11,714 bases of DNA from Candidatus Didemnitutus sp. (GTDB lineage: Bacteria > Verrucomicrobiota > Verrucomicrobiia > Opitutales > Opitutaceae). The number at the start of each line of letters is the position of its first letter. The first letter of the stretch is position 1. This document shows, in pieces, positions 1 to 6,565 of this stretch. Below the pieces are notes generated by a model. It made no database searches and was not told where the DNA came from. It worked only from the letters and a program-made list of their open reading frames with translations. The stretch covers positions 1-11,714 of the forward strand of contig JAUXOH010000002.1 of NCBI GenBank assembly GCA_030682505.1. The letters are read 5' to 3'. The translations under genes and the position numbers were made by a program.

Positions 1-762
1 GACGGACTGATGGGCCCCGGCGTCGAACCGCACCTTTATAAGCCCACCGCTTCGGATGTCCTCAAGTTGCAGCGCGCCGACGCCATTTTCTACAATGGAC
101 TTGTGCTCGAAGGAAAGATGACGGACGTCTTCACGAAACTCGCGAGGTCCAAGAAGCACGTCTATGCGGTCACGGAGAATCTTCCGGTGGAAGAACTCCT
201 GCAGCCTCCGGAATTTGCCGGGCATTATGATCCGCATGTGTGGTTCGACGTTTCACTCTGGGCAAGATGCATTGCCACCGTGGTGGAGGGTCTGTCCGCT
301 GCTGATCCCGAGCGGGCGGGCGACTACGCGGCCCGGGCGGCGGCCGTGCGGGCGAAGATGCAGACGCTCCATGAATGGGCCGTCGCCAAGGCGGCCGAGC
401 TCCCGGAGGAGAAGCGGATTCTGGTGACGAGCCACGACGCTTATAACTACTTCGGCCGCGCCTATGGTTTCACGGTGGTCGGCCTGCAGGGAATCTCCAC
501 CGCCACGGAAGCTGGGCTCGCTGATGTGGCGCGCTTGGCGGACTACATCAAAGAACGGCGGATCAAGGCCATCTTCGTGGAAAGCAGCGTGCCGCACGCG
601 ACCATCCAGCGGGTTGCGCAGGATGCCGGTTGCGTGGTCGGGGGAGAGATCTTTTCCGATGCGATGGGCACGCCGGGCAAAATTGAAAACGGTTATGACC
701 TCGGCACCTACGAGGGCATGATCAAACACAATCTGACGACGATCGTGGAGGCCCTGAGGTAA
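1..762 (+). CDS. troA: Metal ABC transporter periplasmic binding protein, TroA/YtgA family (5' partial)
   Basis: Cluster A-I (TroA-type) solute-binding protein that captures Zn, Mn or Fe in the periplasm and delivers it to the permeases encoded downstream. The reading frame is open at the window's left edge, so the signal peptide and first beta strands are missing; 253 codons plus stop are visible. All four expected metal ligands are present: His at codon 11 (VEPHLYKP), His79 (DPHVWFD), His145 (TSHDAYNYF) and Asp220 (IFSDAMG). Their spacing (68, 66, 75) closely matches the His-His-His-Asp set of Treponema TroA. No long His-rich metal loop of the ZnuA kind is seen. The gene is followed 66 bp later by the barrel protein and then by ATPase and permeases, which supports the assignment. 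Which metal is carried cannot be decided from the sequence. Family call is firm. Confidence 0.93.
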   Translation, partial: DGLMGPGVEPHLYKPTASDVLKLQRADAIFYNGLVLEGKMTDVFTKLARSKKHVYAVTENLPVEELLQPPEFAGHYDPHVWFDVSLWARCIATVVEGLSAADPERAGDYAARAAAVRAKMQTLHEWAVAKAAELPEEKRILVTSHDAYNYFGRAYGFTVVGLQGISTATEAGLADVARLADYIKERRIKAIFVESSVPHATIQRVAQDAGCVVGGEIFSDAMGTPGKIENGYDLGTYEGMIKHNLTTIVEALR

Positions 763-828
763 GCTGACCTTTCTGGTCTCGTGCCCCACCTGGCCATTCT
801 GCCATACAACGACTCACGCTTTCATACC

Positions 829-1608
829 ATGATCCTTGCTCCCACGATTGTCCCCAACCTCAAGGCGCCCGCCATCGGTGCCATCCTCCTGTTTGCCACT
901 GCCGCGTCTGCGGTGGCGCAATATACCGAAATCACGGGAACAGTCGCTCCCGGGCGCTTCCGGTTGGAAATGGATGCGCTGTCTTTGGTGTTCGACCGGG
1001 AAGGAACGGAAAGTTTTACGGCGTTTGGGGCGGGTTCGTTCCTCCTTACCACCGGATTGACGAAGAATTGGGATCTCCAACTGGGAGCGGAAATTCTCAT
1101 CAGCCAGCGCTACGAGTCGGACTCCTTCACGGATCGCAACACCGGGATTGGTGACGTCTACGTGCGCTCAAAATGGCGGTTCTTCGAGAGTGATGCGCTC
1201 TCGATGGCGGTGATCCCGTTTGCCAAGATTCCGACCAACACGGGAGGAGTGGGCAACGATTCCGTCGAGGGCGGCGTGATCGTGCCGTGGGAAGCCTATC
1301 TTCTCGGTTTCTTCACCCTCAATGCCCAGGTGGAAGCGGATTTTGTCCGCAACCAGAACGACGACGGCTATGGTGTGCTTTGGTACGGATCGGCCGCGCT
1401 TTCGCGTGAGGTGACCAAACGTTTGTCGCTCTACGGCGAGATTGATGCCGCCAAGACCTCCGGCAGCAATCCGTGGCAAACCACCGTCGGTTTTGGTGCC
1501 TACCTGCAGATCTCGGATTTTCTCGCTTGGGATGTCGGCGTCTATCGGGGGATTTCCCGCGCGGCTCCCGATTGGAATCCGGTCGTGCGCCTCAACCTCG
1601 ATTTCTGA
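829..1608 (+). CDS. Outer-membrane beta-barrel protein (Phenol_MetA_deg / 'transporter' type) inside the metal operon
   Basis: Predicted 259-aa outer-membrane protein. The ATG at 829 is preferred over an upstream in-frame GTG at 781, because it gives a normal signal peptide: Lys12, a hydrophobic stretch at 15-25, and a likely cleavage at ASA-VA or AVA-Q near residues 28-30. The mature part consists of alternating amphipathic segments typical of beta strands (for example GDVYVRSKWRF, LNAQVEADF, LSLYGEIDA) and ends in Phe (RLNLDF), the usual C-terminal signal for barrel assembly. Overall pattern resembles the family annotated as phenol MetA-degradation/transporter proteins; that name says little about function. 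It sits between the metal-binding protein and the ATPase, with its stop 2 bp before the ATPase start, so co-translation is likely. A role in moving metal or a metal chelate across the outer membrane is inferred from position only. No good ribosome-binding site is visible. Confidence 0.82.
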   Translation: MILAPTIVPNLKAPAIGAILLFATAASAVAQYTEITGTVAPGRFRLEMDALSLVFDREGTESFTAFGAGSFLLTTGLTKNWDLQLGAEILISQRYESDSFTDRNTGIGDVYVRSKWRFFESDALSMAVIPFAKIPTNTGGVGNDSVEGGVIVPWEAYLLGFFTLNAQVEADFVRNQNDDGYGVLWYGSAALSREVTKRLSLYGEIDAAKTSGSNPWQTTVGFGAYLQISDFLAWDVGVYRGISRAAPDWNPVVRLNLDF

Positions 1609-1610
1609 CG

Positions 1611-2405
1611 ATGTCGACGCCTCCCGACAACGCCCCGCCGCTGGAGATTCATGATCTCACGGTTGCCTACCACAAGAAGCCGGTGCTCTGGGGCGTGGAT
1701 GTGGTGGTGCCCAAGGGGCAGTTGATTGGAATCGTCGGCCCGAATGGGGCCGGAAAGTCCACGCTCATCAAGGCCTGCATGGGCCTTCTGCCCGTGAGCA
1801 GTGGCTGGGTGAAAATTTTCGGTCAGCCGCTGGGCCGGGTGGCGACGCGGGTTGGTTATGTGCCCCAGCGCGAGTCGGTCGACTGGGATTTCCCCGTCAA
1901 CGTGATGGATGTCGTGCTCATGGGGCGCTACGGCCGGCTCGGACTGCTGCGCCGGCCGGGAAAGGCGGATCGCGATGTGGCCCGGGCCTGTCTGGACAAG
2001 GTGGGGATGCTGCCCTTTGCCGATCGCCAGATTGCCAATCTTTCCGGCGGTCAACAGCAACGCGTGTTTCTCGCGCGGGCGTTGGCCCAGGAGGCGGAGC
2101 TCTATTTCATGGACGAGCCTTTCTCCGGCGTCGATGCCGCCACCGAGTCGGCCATCATCACGGTGTTGCGGGAACTGCGCGATCGCGGACGCACCTTGCT
2201 CGTGGTGCATCACGATTTGCCCACCGCGCGCAATTACTTCGATCGGCTCCTGCTGTTGAACATGAACGTGGTCGCGTTTGGTCCGACGGAGGAGGTCTTC
2301 ACCTCCGAGTTGTTGCAAAAAACCTACGGGGGGCGGCTCACGTTGCTCTCTGAAGTTGCCCATGCGGTCGGTGCAACCGAGCGCTCGGAAAAACCCGGGT
2401 CATGA
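1611..2405 (+). CDS. troB: Metal ABC transporter ATP-binding protein, TroB/YtgB family
   Basis: 264-aa cytoplasmic ATPase that powers import through the two permeases downstream. The ATG at 1611 directly follows the stop of the barrel gene; a longer frame back to 1473 only overlaps that gene. Motifs in order: Walker A GPNGAGKST at 43-51, Q-loop Gln86 in VPQRESVDWDFPV (a wording typical of Zn/Mn/Fe importers), signature LSGGQQQR at 144-151, Walker B LYFMDEP at 164-170 with catalytic Glu169, and the switch His in VVHHD near 201. All catalytic elements are intact. The stop overlaps the ATG of a small downstream ORF (ATGA at 2402-2405). Length is normal for the family. The last 30 bases of the gene carry three consecutive short palindromes, described separately. 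Confidence 0.96.
   Translation: MSTPPDNAPPLEIHDLTVAYHKKPVLWGVDVVVPKGQLIGIVGPNGAGKSTLIKACMGLLPVSSGWVKIFGQPLGRVATRVGYVPQRESVDWDFPVNVMDVVLMGRYGRLGLLRRPGKADRDVARACLDKVGMLPFADRQIANLSGGQQQRVFLARALAQEAELYFMDEPFSGVDAATESAIITVLRELRDRGRTLLVVHHDLPTARNYFDRLLLLNMNVVAFGPTEEVFTSELLQKTYGGRLTLLSEVAHAVGATERSEKPGS
2368..2400. repeat. Three consecutive short palindromes at the troB end
   Basis: TCGGT-GCA-ACCGA (2368-2380), CCGAGCGCTCGG (2377-2388) and ACCCGGGT (2393-2400) follow each other in the last codons of troB, ending one base before the ATG at 2402. The first two share bases 2377-2380, so they cannot both form on one RNA. They could control translation of what follows, or be coincidence in GC-rich coding sequence. 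Confidence 0.35.
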
Positions 2406-2539
2406 ACTCACCCGCTTGGCTCGAAGTCGCAGGGGTGGGGGCGCTCAGTCCGGTCGGCGTCAGCGGGTGGACGAATGAGCCGCGCAACGGCTGCATTCGA
2501 TTGCACGGCGGGAAACTTTCCGGAGAGGACCGGCGGTGA
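2402..2539 (+). CDS. Possible 45-aa small protein linking troB and troC
   Basis: Short ORF starting MNSPAWLEVAG and ending KLSGEDRR. Its ATG overlaps the troB stop (ATGA) and its TGA overlaps the GTG start of the fused permease (GTGA), so it exactly fills what would otherwise be a gap of about 130 bp in a tightly packed operon. No membrane segment, signal peptide or known motif is evident; it has a single Cys (residue 31) and two Trp. No convincing ribosome-binding site precedes it, so translation would depend on coupling to troB. It may be a real small protein, a leader peptide that couples troB to troC translation, or a chance ORF in GC-rich DNA. I do not recognise a family. Confidence 0.35.
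   Translation: MNSPAWLEVAGVGALSPVGVSGWTNEPRNGCIRLHGGKLSGEDRR
2522..2528 (+). promoter_or_regulatory. Ribosome-binding site deciding the GTG start of the permease-repressor fusion
   Basis: GGAGAGG lies seven bases before the GTG at 2536 and is one of the best Shine-Dalgarno matches in the window. There is no in-frame ATG between the in-frame stop at 2476-2478 and residue 58 of the protein, so this site supports the GTG as the true start. It lies inside the last codons of the 45-aa ORF, so ribosomes finishing that ORF could re-initiate here. Confidence 0.65.
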
Positions 2540-3978
2540 GCGCGCGGCGAATCTCCCTTTGTCTCTTGCTCGCCTTCGCGAGTGCGGCCACGGCGCAGGC
2601 GGCGCGGGTGAGCGATGTCGCCGCGGTGGAGTGGAGCGAGCAGATTGGACGGTTTTTCTCGCTGCGCGATCCCGCCGTGCGATTCGCGGTCGCCGGTGCG
2701 GTGTTGATGGGAATTTGTTGCGGTGTCCTGGGTGGATTCGTCGTGGTGCGAAAAATGGCGCTGGTCGGGGATACGCTCTCGCATGCGGTGTTGCCCGGAG
2801 TGGCGTTGGGTTTCCTGTGGGGCATGGACAAGAATCCGGTCGCGATTTTGGTGGGCGCGACGATTGCTGGCTTGCTCGGCACCGCCATGGTGCGGGCCAT
2901 CACCGCGACCACCCGGCTGAAGGAAGATGCGGCGCTCGGACTGGTGCTGGCCTCGTTCTTTGCCGTGGGTGCGTGCTTGGTGACCATGATCCAGCGCCTG
3001 CCGACCGGAAACAAGAGCGGCATCGACAAGTTTCTTTTCGGTCAAGCCGCCGCCATCGGCGCGGACGATGTGATTTTGATGAGCGTGGTTACCGTGCTGA
3101 TTCTCAGCCTGGTCGTGGCTTTCTACAAGGAACTGCTCGTCGCCAGTTTTGATCGCGGCTTTGCGCGCGCGGGCGGTCTGCCCGTGGCGTGGGTCGACCG
3201 GGGTTTGATGCTCCTGCTCGCGTTTGCGGTCGTGACTGCCCTGCAGGCGGTGGGAGCGGTGCTGGTTTCCGCGATGCTGATCACGCCGGCCGCGGCCGCC
3301 TATTTGCTCACCGACCGCTTGCATCGCCTGCTGGTGTTGGCGGCGGTTTTCGGCGTCTCGGCCGGGCTGTTGGGGGCCTTCTTTTCTTTCATTGGCAACA
3401 GTCTGCCCACCGGTCCGCTCATGGTCATCGCCGCGAGTGTGGTCTTTGCCGCCGCCTTCTTCCTTGGACCCCGCCACGGCGTGCTGGCCCGGTGGTGGCG
3501 CCGTCGCGACCGCGCGGCCCGCACGCAGCGGGAGAATACCTTGAAGTCGATCTATCGCGTGCTGGAGGAACGGGAGTTCATCGGGGAGGGTGTGGCCCTC
3601 GCGGAAATGGCGGCCAGCCGCCGGGAGTCCTTGGCTGAGGCGCACCAACAATGCCGGGCGTTGGTTGCCCACGATCTGGCGACCACCGACGGGGAGTTGG
3701 TCTTCTTCACCCCGGAGGGTCGGCGCCGGGCAGCGGAAATTGTGCGCAATCACCGTCTGTGGGAACTTTACCTGACCAATTCTGCCAATATCGCGCCCGA
3801 CCATGTGCATGATGACGCCGAGAAAATCGAACACGTGCTGGGCGAAGACGTGGTGCGCGAACTCGAGCGGCGGTTGAACTACGCCGATCGCGACCCGCAC
3901 GGTCGGCGCATCCCGAGTGCGGCCGAGATTCATGGCGCCGCGGGACTCGCGCGCGAAGCGCGCACGGAGCAACGATGA
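2536..3978 (+). CDS. troC: Metal ABC permease fused to DtxR/MntR-like repressor domain (YtgCR-like)
   Basis: 480-aa two-part protein. Residues 1-24 look like a signal peptide (two Arg, Leu-rich core, TAQAA). Residues 45-312 are an ABC-3 family permease with many hydrophobic helices and the family motif GDTLSHAVLPG at 78-88. After a basic linker (about 315-332), residues 333-460 resemble DtxR/MntR/TroR metalloregulators: a winged-helix part ending FFTPEGRRRA, then RNHRLWELYL and HDDAEKIEHVLGED. His406, Glu429, Glu432 and His433 match MntR His77, Glu99, Glu102 and His103. The first-helix ligands appear replaced (Asn334, Lys337). In Chlamydia the equivalent YtgCR fusion is known to be cleaved, releasing an iron-dependent repressor; the same behaviour here is inference. 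GTG start is supported by a strong ribosome-binding site; the stop overlaps the next gene (ATGA). Confidence 0.94.
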   Translation: MSARRISLCLLLAFASAATAQAARVSDVAAVEWSEQIGRFFSLRDPAVRFAVAGAVLMGICCGVLGGFVVVRKMALVGDTLSHAVLPGVALGFLWGMDKNPVAILVGATIAGLLGTAMVRAITATTRLKEDAALGLVLASFFAVGACLVTMIQRLPTGNKSGIDKFLFGQAAAIGADDVILMSVVTVLILSLVVAFYKELLVASFDRGFARAGGLPVAWVDRGLMLLLAFAVVTALQAVGAVLVSAMLITPAAAAYLLTDRLHRLLVLAAVFGVSAGLLGAFFSFIGNSLPTGPLMVIAASVVFAAAFFLGPRHGVLARWWRRRDRAARTQRENTLKSIYRVLEEREFIGEGVALAEMAASRRESLAEAHQQCRALVAHDLATTDGELVFFTPEGRRRAAEIVRNHRLWELYLTNSANIAPDHVHDDAEKIEHVLGEDVVRELERRLNYADRDPHGRRIPSAAEIHGAAGLAREARTEQR

Positions 3979-4931
3979 CTGATTTGATCCCCAGTTTCGA
4001 TTGGCAGCGCGTGGTGATCGCCCCGTGGACGACGGAGTTGCCGATCTTTGGCTGGATCATGCTGATGGGCTTCTTCGTCACCGCGGCCTGCGGGTTGGTT
4101 GGCAATTATCTCCTGCTGCGCCGCATGGCGTTGATGGGCGACGCGGTGAGCCACAGCGTTCTGCCGGGCTTGGTCATCGCCTTTCTGCTCAGCCAGAGCC
4201 GCGGCACGGGGGTAATGTTTCTCGGGGCGCTGGTCGCGGGAGTTTTCGCCACCGTGGTGATCGAGCTCATCCACACGAAGTCGCGCGTGAAGCAGGACGC
4301 GGCGATGGGGATCACCTTTTCCACGTTGTTCGCCATCGGCGTCGTGCTCACCGCGGTTTATGCGGACAAGGTGGATCTGGATGCCGAATGCGTGCTTTAC
4401 GGTGAGATCGCCTTCGTGCCGCTGGAACCCATGGTCGCGTTGGGGGGCCTCAGCATCGGCCCCGAGTCGCTCGTGCGCATGGCGGCGGTCTTCTGCGGCG
4501 TGGGCTTGCTCGTGGTGTTTTTCTACAAGGAACTGCTCGTGAGTTCGTTCGACGCCGGACTGGCGCGCAGTTTGGGAATCAATCCGACCTTCGCGCACTA
4601 TGCGTTGATGAGTGTGCTGTCGGTCGTGGTGGTGAGTGCCTTCGAATCGGTCGGAGCCATTTTGGTGATCGCAATGCTGATTCTCCCCGGAGCCACGGCC
4701 TCGCTGCTATCGAAGCGCTTGCCGGTGGTGCACGGCTTGTCGGTGATTCACGCGGCGCTCTGCGCGGTGCTGGGCACGCATCTGGGCATCTGGCTCGAAT
4801 GCTCGCTCGGTGCTGCCATGGTGGTGGCAGGCGCCGGCTTGTTCGCCCTCGTCTGGATCTTTTCGCCGGAAGAAGGGCTGCTTGCGCTTTGGCGCCGCCA
4901 TCACCGACCCGATATTACGGCTGGAATTTGA
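3975..4931 (+). CDS. troD: Metal ABC transporter permease, TroD/YtgD family
   Basis: 318-aa inner-membrane protein, the second ABC-3 permease of the operon, expected to pair with the permease half of the preceding fusion around the troB ATPase. It carries the family motif GDAVSHSVLPG at 55-65, multiple hydrophobic helices, the segment FFYKELLVSSFDAGLARSLG, which closely parallels FYKELLVASFDRGFARAGG in the fused permease, and FESVGAILVIAMLILPGATA near the last helices. Unlike its partner it has no regulatory tail; it stops soon after the final helix (FSPEEGLLALWRRHH). The ATG at 3975 overlaps the previous stop and has GGAG five bases upstream. Its last 17 bases overlap, tail to tail, the remnant of an adenosine deaminase gene on the other strand. 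Metal specificity unknown; family certain. Confidence 0.95.
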   Translation: MTDLIPSFDWQRVVIAPWTTELPIFGWIMLMGFFVTAACGLVGNYLLLRRMALMGDAVSHSVLPGLVIAFLLSQSRGTGVMFLGALVAGVFATVVIELIHTKSRVKQDAAMGITFSTLFAIGVVLTAVYADKVDLDAECVLYGEIAFVPLEPMVALGGLSIGPESLVRMAAVFCGVGLLVVFFYKELLVSSFDAGLARSLGINPTFAHYALMSVLSVVVVSAFESVGAILVIAMLILPGATASLLSKRLPVVHGLSVIHAALCAVLGTHLGIWLECSLGAAMVVAGAGLFALVWIFSPEEGLLALWRRHHRPDITAGI

Positions 4932-5275
4932 AACCCCAAGTCCGGTAGGCGTAGCCGTAGGCGACGGCTGAACAGAGTTCAATTTCGCCAAGGAGTCGAT
5001 CACGGTGCCGATACTGTACTTGGCCACGAAGGCAGCGACCCGCTTGTCGTAGTCGGCTGGCAGGCGTGCCTTGACGTCGGGTTGCACAAAGGAACGGGTC
5101 GGTGAATTCCTCCCCGGGTCTACGATTTCGTCACACGACAAATGGCAGGTGCTAACTGCCGTGTAGTACTCGGGGGTGAGGTTGGAGTCCCACCTGCCGC
5201 GGTCATCGGTGTTCAAGCACACCCCCACGCCCGGGCGAAGGTTTTCGGGAAACGGATGCCCGGCGGTCGGGGTGG
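4915..5275 (-). pseudogene. add: Adenosine deaminase C-terminal remnant (frameshifted, 5' deleted)
   Basis: The only content of the gap between troD and the amidase. Read on the minus strand from about 5260 to 4965 it gives HPFPENLRPGVGVCLNTDDR, then WDSNLTPEYYTAVS, GRNS, FVQPDVKARL, ADYDKRVAAF and SLAKLNSVQP. This is recognisable as the end of an adenosine deaminase (adenosine to inosine), including the NTDD motif whose aspartates act at the zinc site. The frame is then lost; the expected tail AYGYAYRTWGFKFQP followed by TAA continues in another frame from about 4968 to 4915, consistent with one base lost near 4962-4968. The N-terminal zinc-binding HxH, the middle His and Glu residues and any start region are absent, cut off next to the amidase stop. 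Three positions where I would expect Leu read Pro (VDPGRN, NSPTRS, RLPADY), fitting decay. Recognition is from memory of the family, without alignment. Confidence 0.85.
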
Positions 5276-6553
5276 TCAGAACTTGCGAAGCACCCAGTCG
5301 AGAACGGGACTGGCGGGATCACGGACGATAATTTGCAGGCCCGCAGTGAGTCCGTCTTCGAGTGGCACCGGCACCGTCAGGACCGGCCGTCTGCCCAGAC
5401 TGGCGGGCGCAGAAAAGGTGAGGATCGCCCGCCGCGTCTCGGCGGTGCACTGCGCTTTCGTGAGGGCGGGCAACGGTGCGCCCGGCAGGACCAGAAAGTC
5501 GTGGGTGCGAAAAAACTGGGTGAAGTTCTCCTGTACCCCAGAAAAGACCTTGCGGGCTGCGGTCACTTTTTCCGGTTCGAAATTGCCGGCGTCCGAGAAA
5601 CGTTGCCAGATCGCGGGATCATAGGCGGAGCGATGCGTGGTCAGCCAAGTGCGATGAATGATGTGGGCCTCGCTCATCACCACTGTGGAGTAGGCGTCGA
5701 CGGCACCCTGCCACGCGGCGAGAAGCGCGTCGCGCGTGTCGGTATCGGCGGGCGCGGAAAACTCGGCGGCCGCACGGGCGCAGGCCGCATCCACCGGTGA
5801 ACCGGCCAGAAGATCGTTCGCCCGCAGAAAAACGCCGCGGGGCTCGCTCTTGCTTCCTCCCGGTGGCGAAACCAGGGCCGCGAGCGTTTCGCGCATGTCT
5901 GCCGCGCCGGCGGTAAACCAGCCCGCGGTGTCACACGTCGGAGAAAGGGGAAAGGCATCCCGCACCCATTCGTCGCCCGGGGTGCCGCGATAACCAAACA
6001 ATCCGCAGAACGACGCCGGCACCCGCACCGATCCGCCAGTGTCGGTGCCGATACTTAACGGGACCACTCCCGCGGCAACCAGTGCGGCCGAGCCGCTGCT
6101 CGATCCGCCGGCGAGGCGATCGGCGCGATGCGGATGGGGACAATCGCCATAATTGCGGTTCTCGCCGGTCAAGCCGGCCGCGAATTCGACCAGATGGGTT
6201 TTGCCCGCCAAGGCGGCTCCGGCGGTGCGCAACTGCCGGACGATCTGGCAATCTCCGGTCACTGGTCGCGCCGTTCCTAGGAACGCCGATCCGGCGTGGG
6301 TTGGCACACCGGCGACATCAAAAAGATCCTTGAGGAAATAGGGAATGCCGCCGAGAGGAGCCCCCAATGGTGCGCCGCTGAGTTCCTCGCCCAACGCGGA
6401 CTCCGGTTTCAGCCAAGCGAGCGCCGCGGAGCGAAGGAGAGCCGGCAGTCCGGCCACGCGTTGGTGGACCGCACGCGCCGCCGCGCTCGGCTCCAACTCG
6501 CGCCACGCGTCAAAAGGCAAAGGAACTGGTGTTTTTCGGGCGATTGTATCCAC
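5276..6553 (-). CDS. Amidase-signature family amidohydrolase
   Basis: 425-aa hydrolase of the amidase signature family, which cleaves amide bonds with a Ser-cisSer-Lys triad. With the GTG start at 6553 the residues are Lys75 (GIPYFLKDLFDVAG), cis-Ser151 in GGSSSGSA, and nucleophile Ser175 in GTDTGGSVRVPASFCG; all are present. The open frame extends to 6970, but that extension only shadows the ABC ATPase on the other strand and has no amidase character, so the GTG is chosen; the site before it is weak. No signal peptide is seen, so the enzyme is probably cytoplasmic. Somewhat shorter than the usual 450-500 aa, with a brief N-terminal region. It is divergent from, and almost touching, an ABC importer operon, suggesting it may act on the imported compound. 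Substrate unknown. It is not a GatA subunit as far as context shows (no gatB or gatC nearby). Confidence 0.88.
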   Translation of the reverse strand: MDTIARKTPVPLPFDAWRELEPSAAARAVHQRVAGLPALLRSAALAWLKPESALGEELSGAPLGAPLGGIPYFLKDLFDVAGVPTHAGSAFLGTARPVTGDCQIVRQLRTAGAALAGKTHLVEFAAGLTGENRNYGDCPHPHRADRLAGGSSSGSAALVAAGVVPLSIGTDTGGSVRVPASFCGLFGYRGTPGDEWVRDAFPLSPTCDTAGWFTAGAADMRETLAALVSPPGGSKSEPRGVFLRANDLLAGSPVDAACARAAAEFSAPADTDTRDALLAAWQGAVDAYSTVVMSEAHIIHRTWLTTHRSAYDPAIWQRFSDAGNFEPEKVTAARKVFSGVQENFTQFFRTHDFLVLPGAPLPALTKAQCTAETRRAILTFSAPASLGRRPVLTVPVPLEDGLTAGLQIIVRDPASPVLDWVLRKF

Positions 6554-6565
6554 TCGCCCACGTTC

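Noticed and set aside
763..828. Possible regulatory hairpin between troA and the barrel gene (GACC-TTTCT-GGTC)
   Set aside because: Only four base pairs; not distinguishable from chance.
1473..1610. Upstream extension of the troB frame
   Set aside because: It lies wholly inside the end of the barrel gene and adds 46 residues not seen in metal-importer ATPases; the ATG at 1611 fits.
2338..3972. 544-codon open frame on the minus strand opposite troB/troC
   Set aside because: Composition is rich in His, Arg and Gln with no domain or membrane pattern; it is the antisense shadow of the strongly coding permease-repressor gene in GC-rich DNA.
3930..4598. 222-codon minus-strand frame across the troC/troD junction
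   Set aside because: His/Arg/Glu-rich antisense shadow of troD, without start-site or motif support.
4707..4914. Continuation of the deaminase-remnant frame beyond its true tail
   Set aside because: After the frameshift this frame only reads antisense troD; the real deaminase tail ends at TAA 4915-4917 in another frame.
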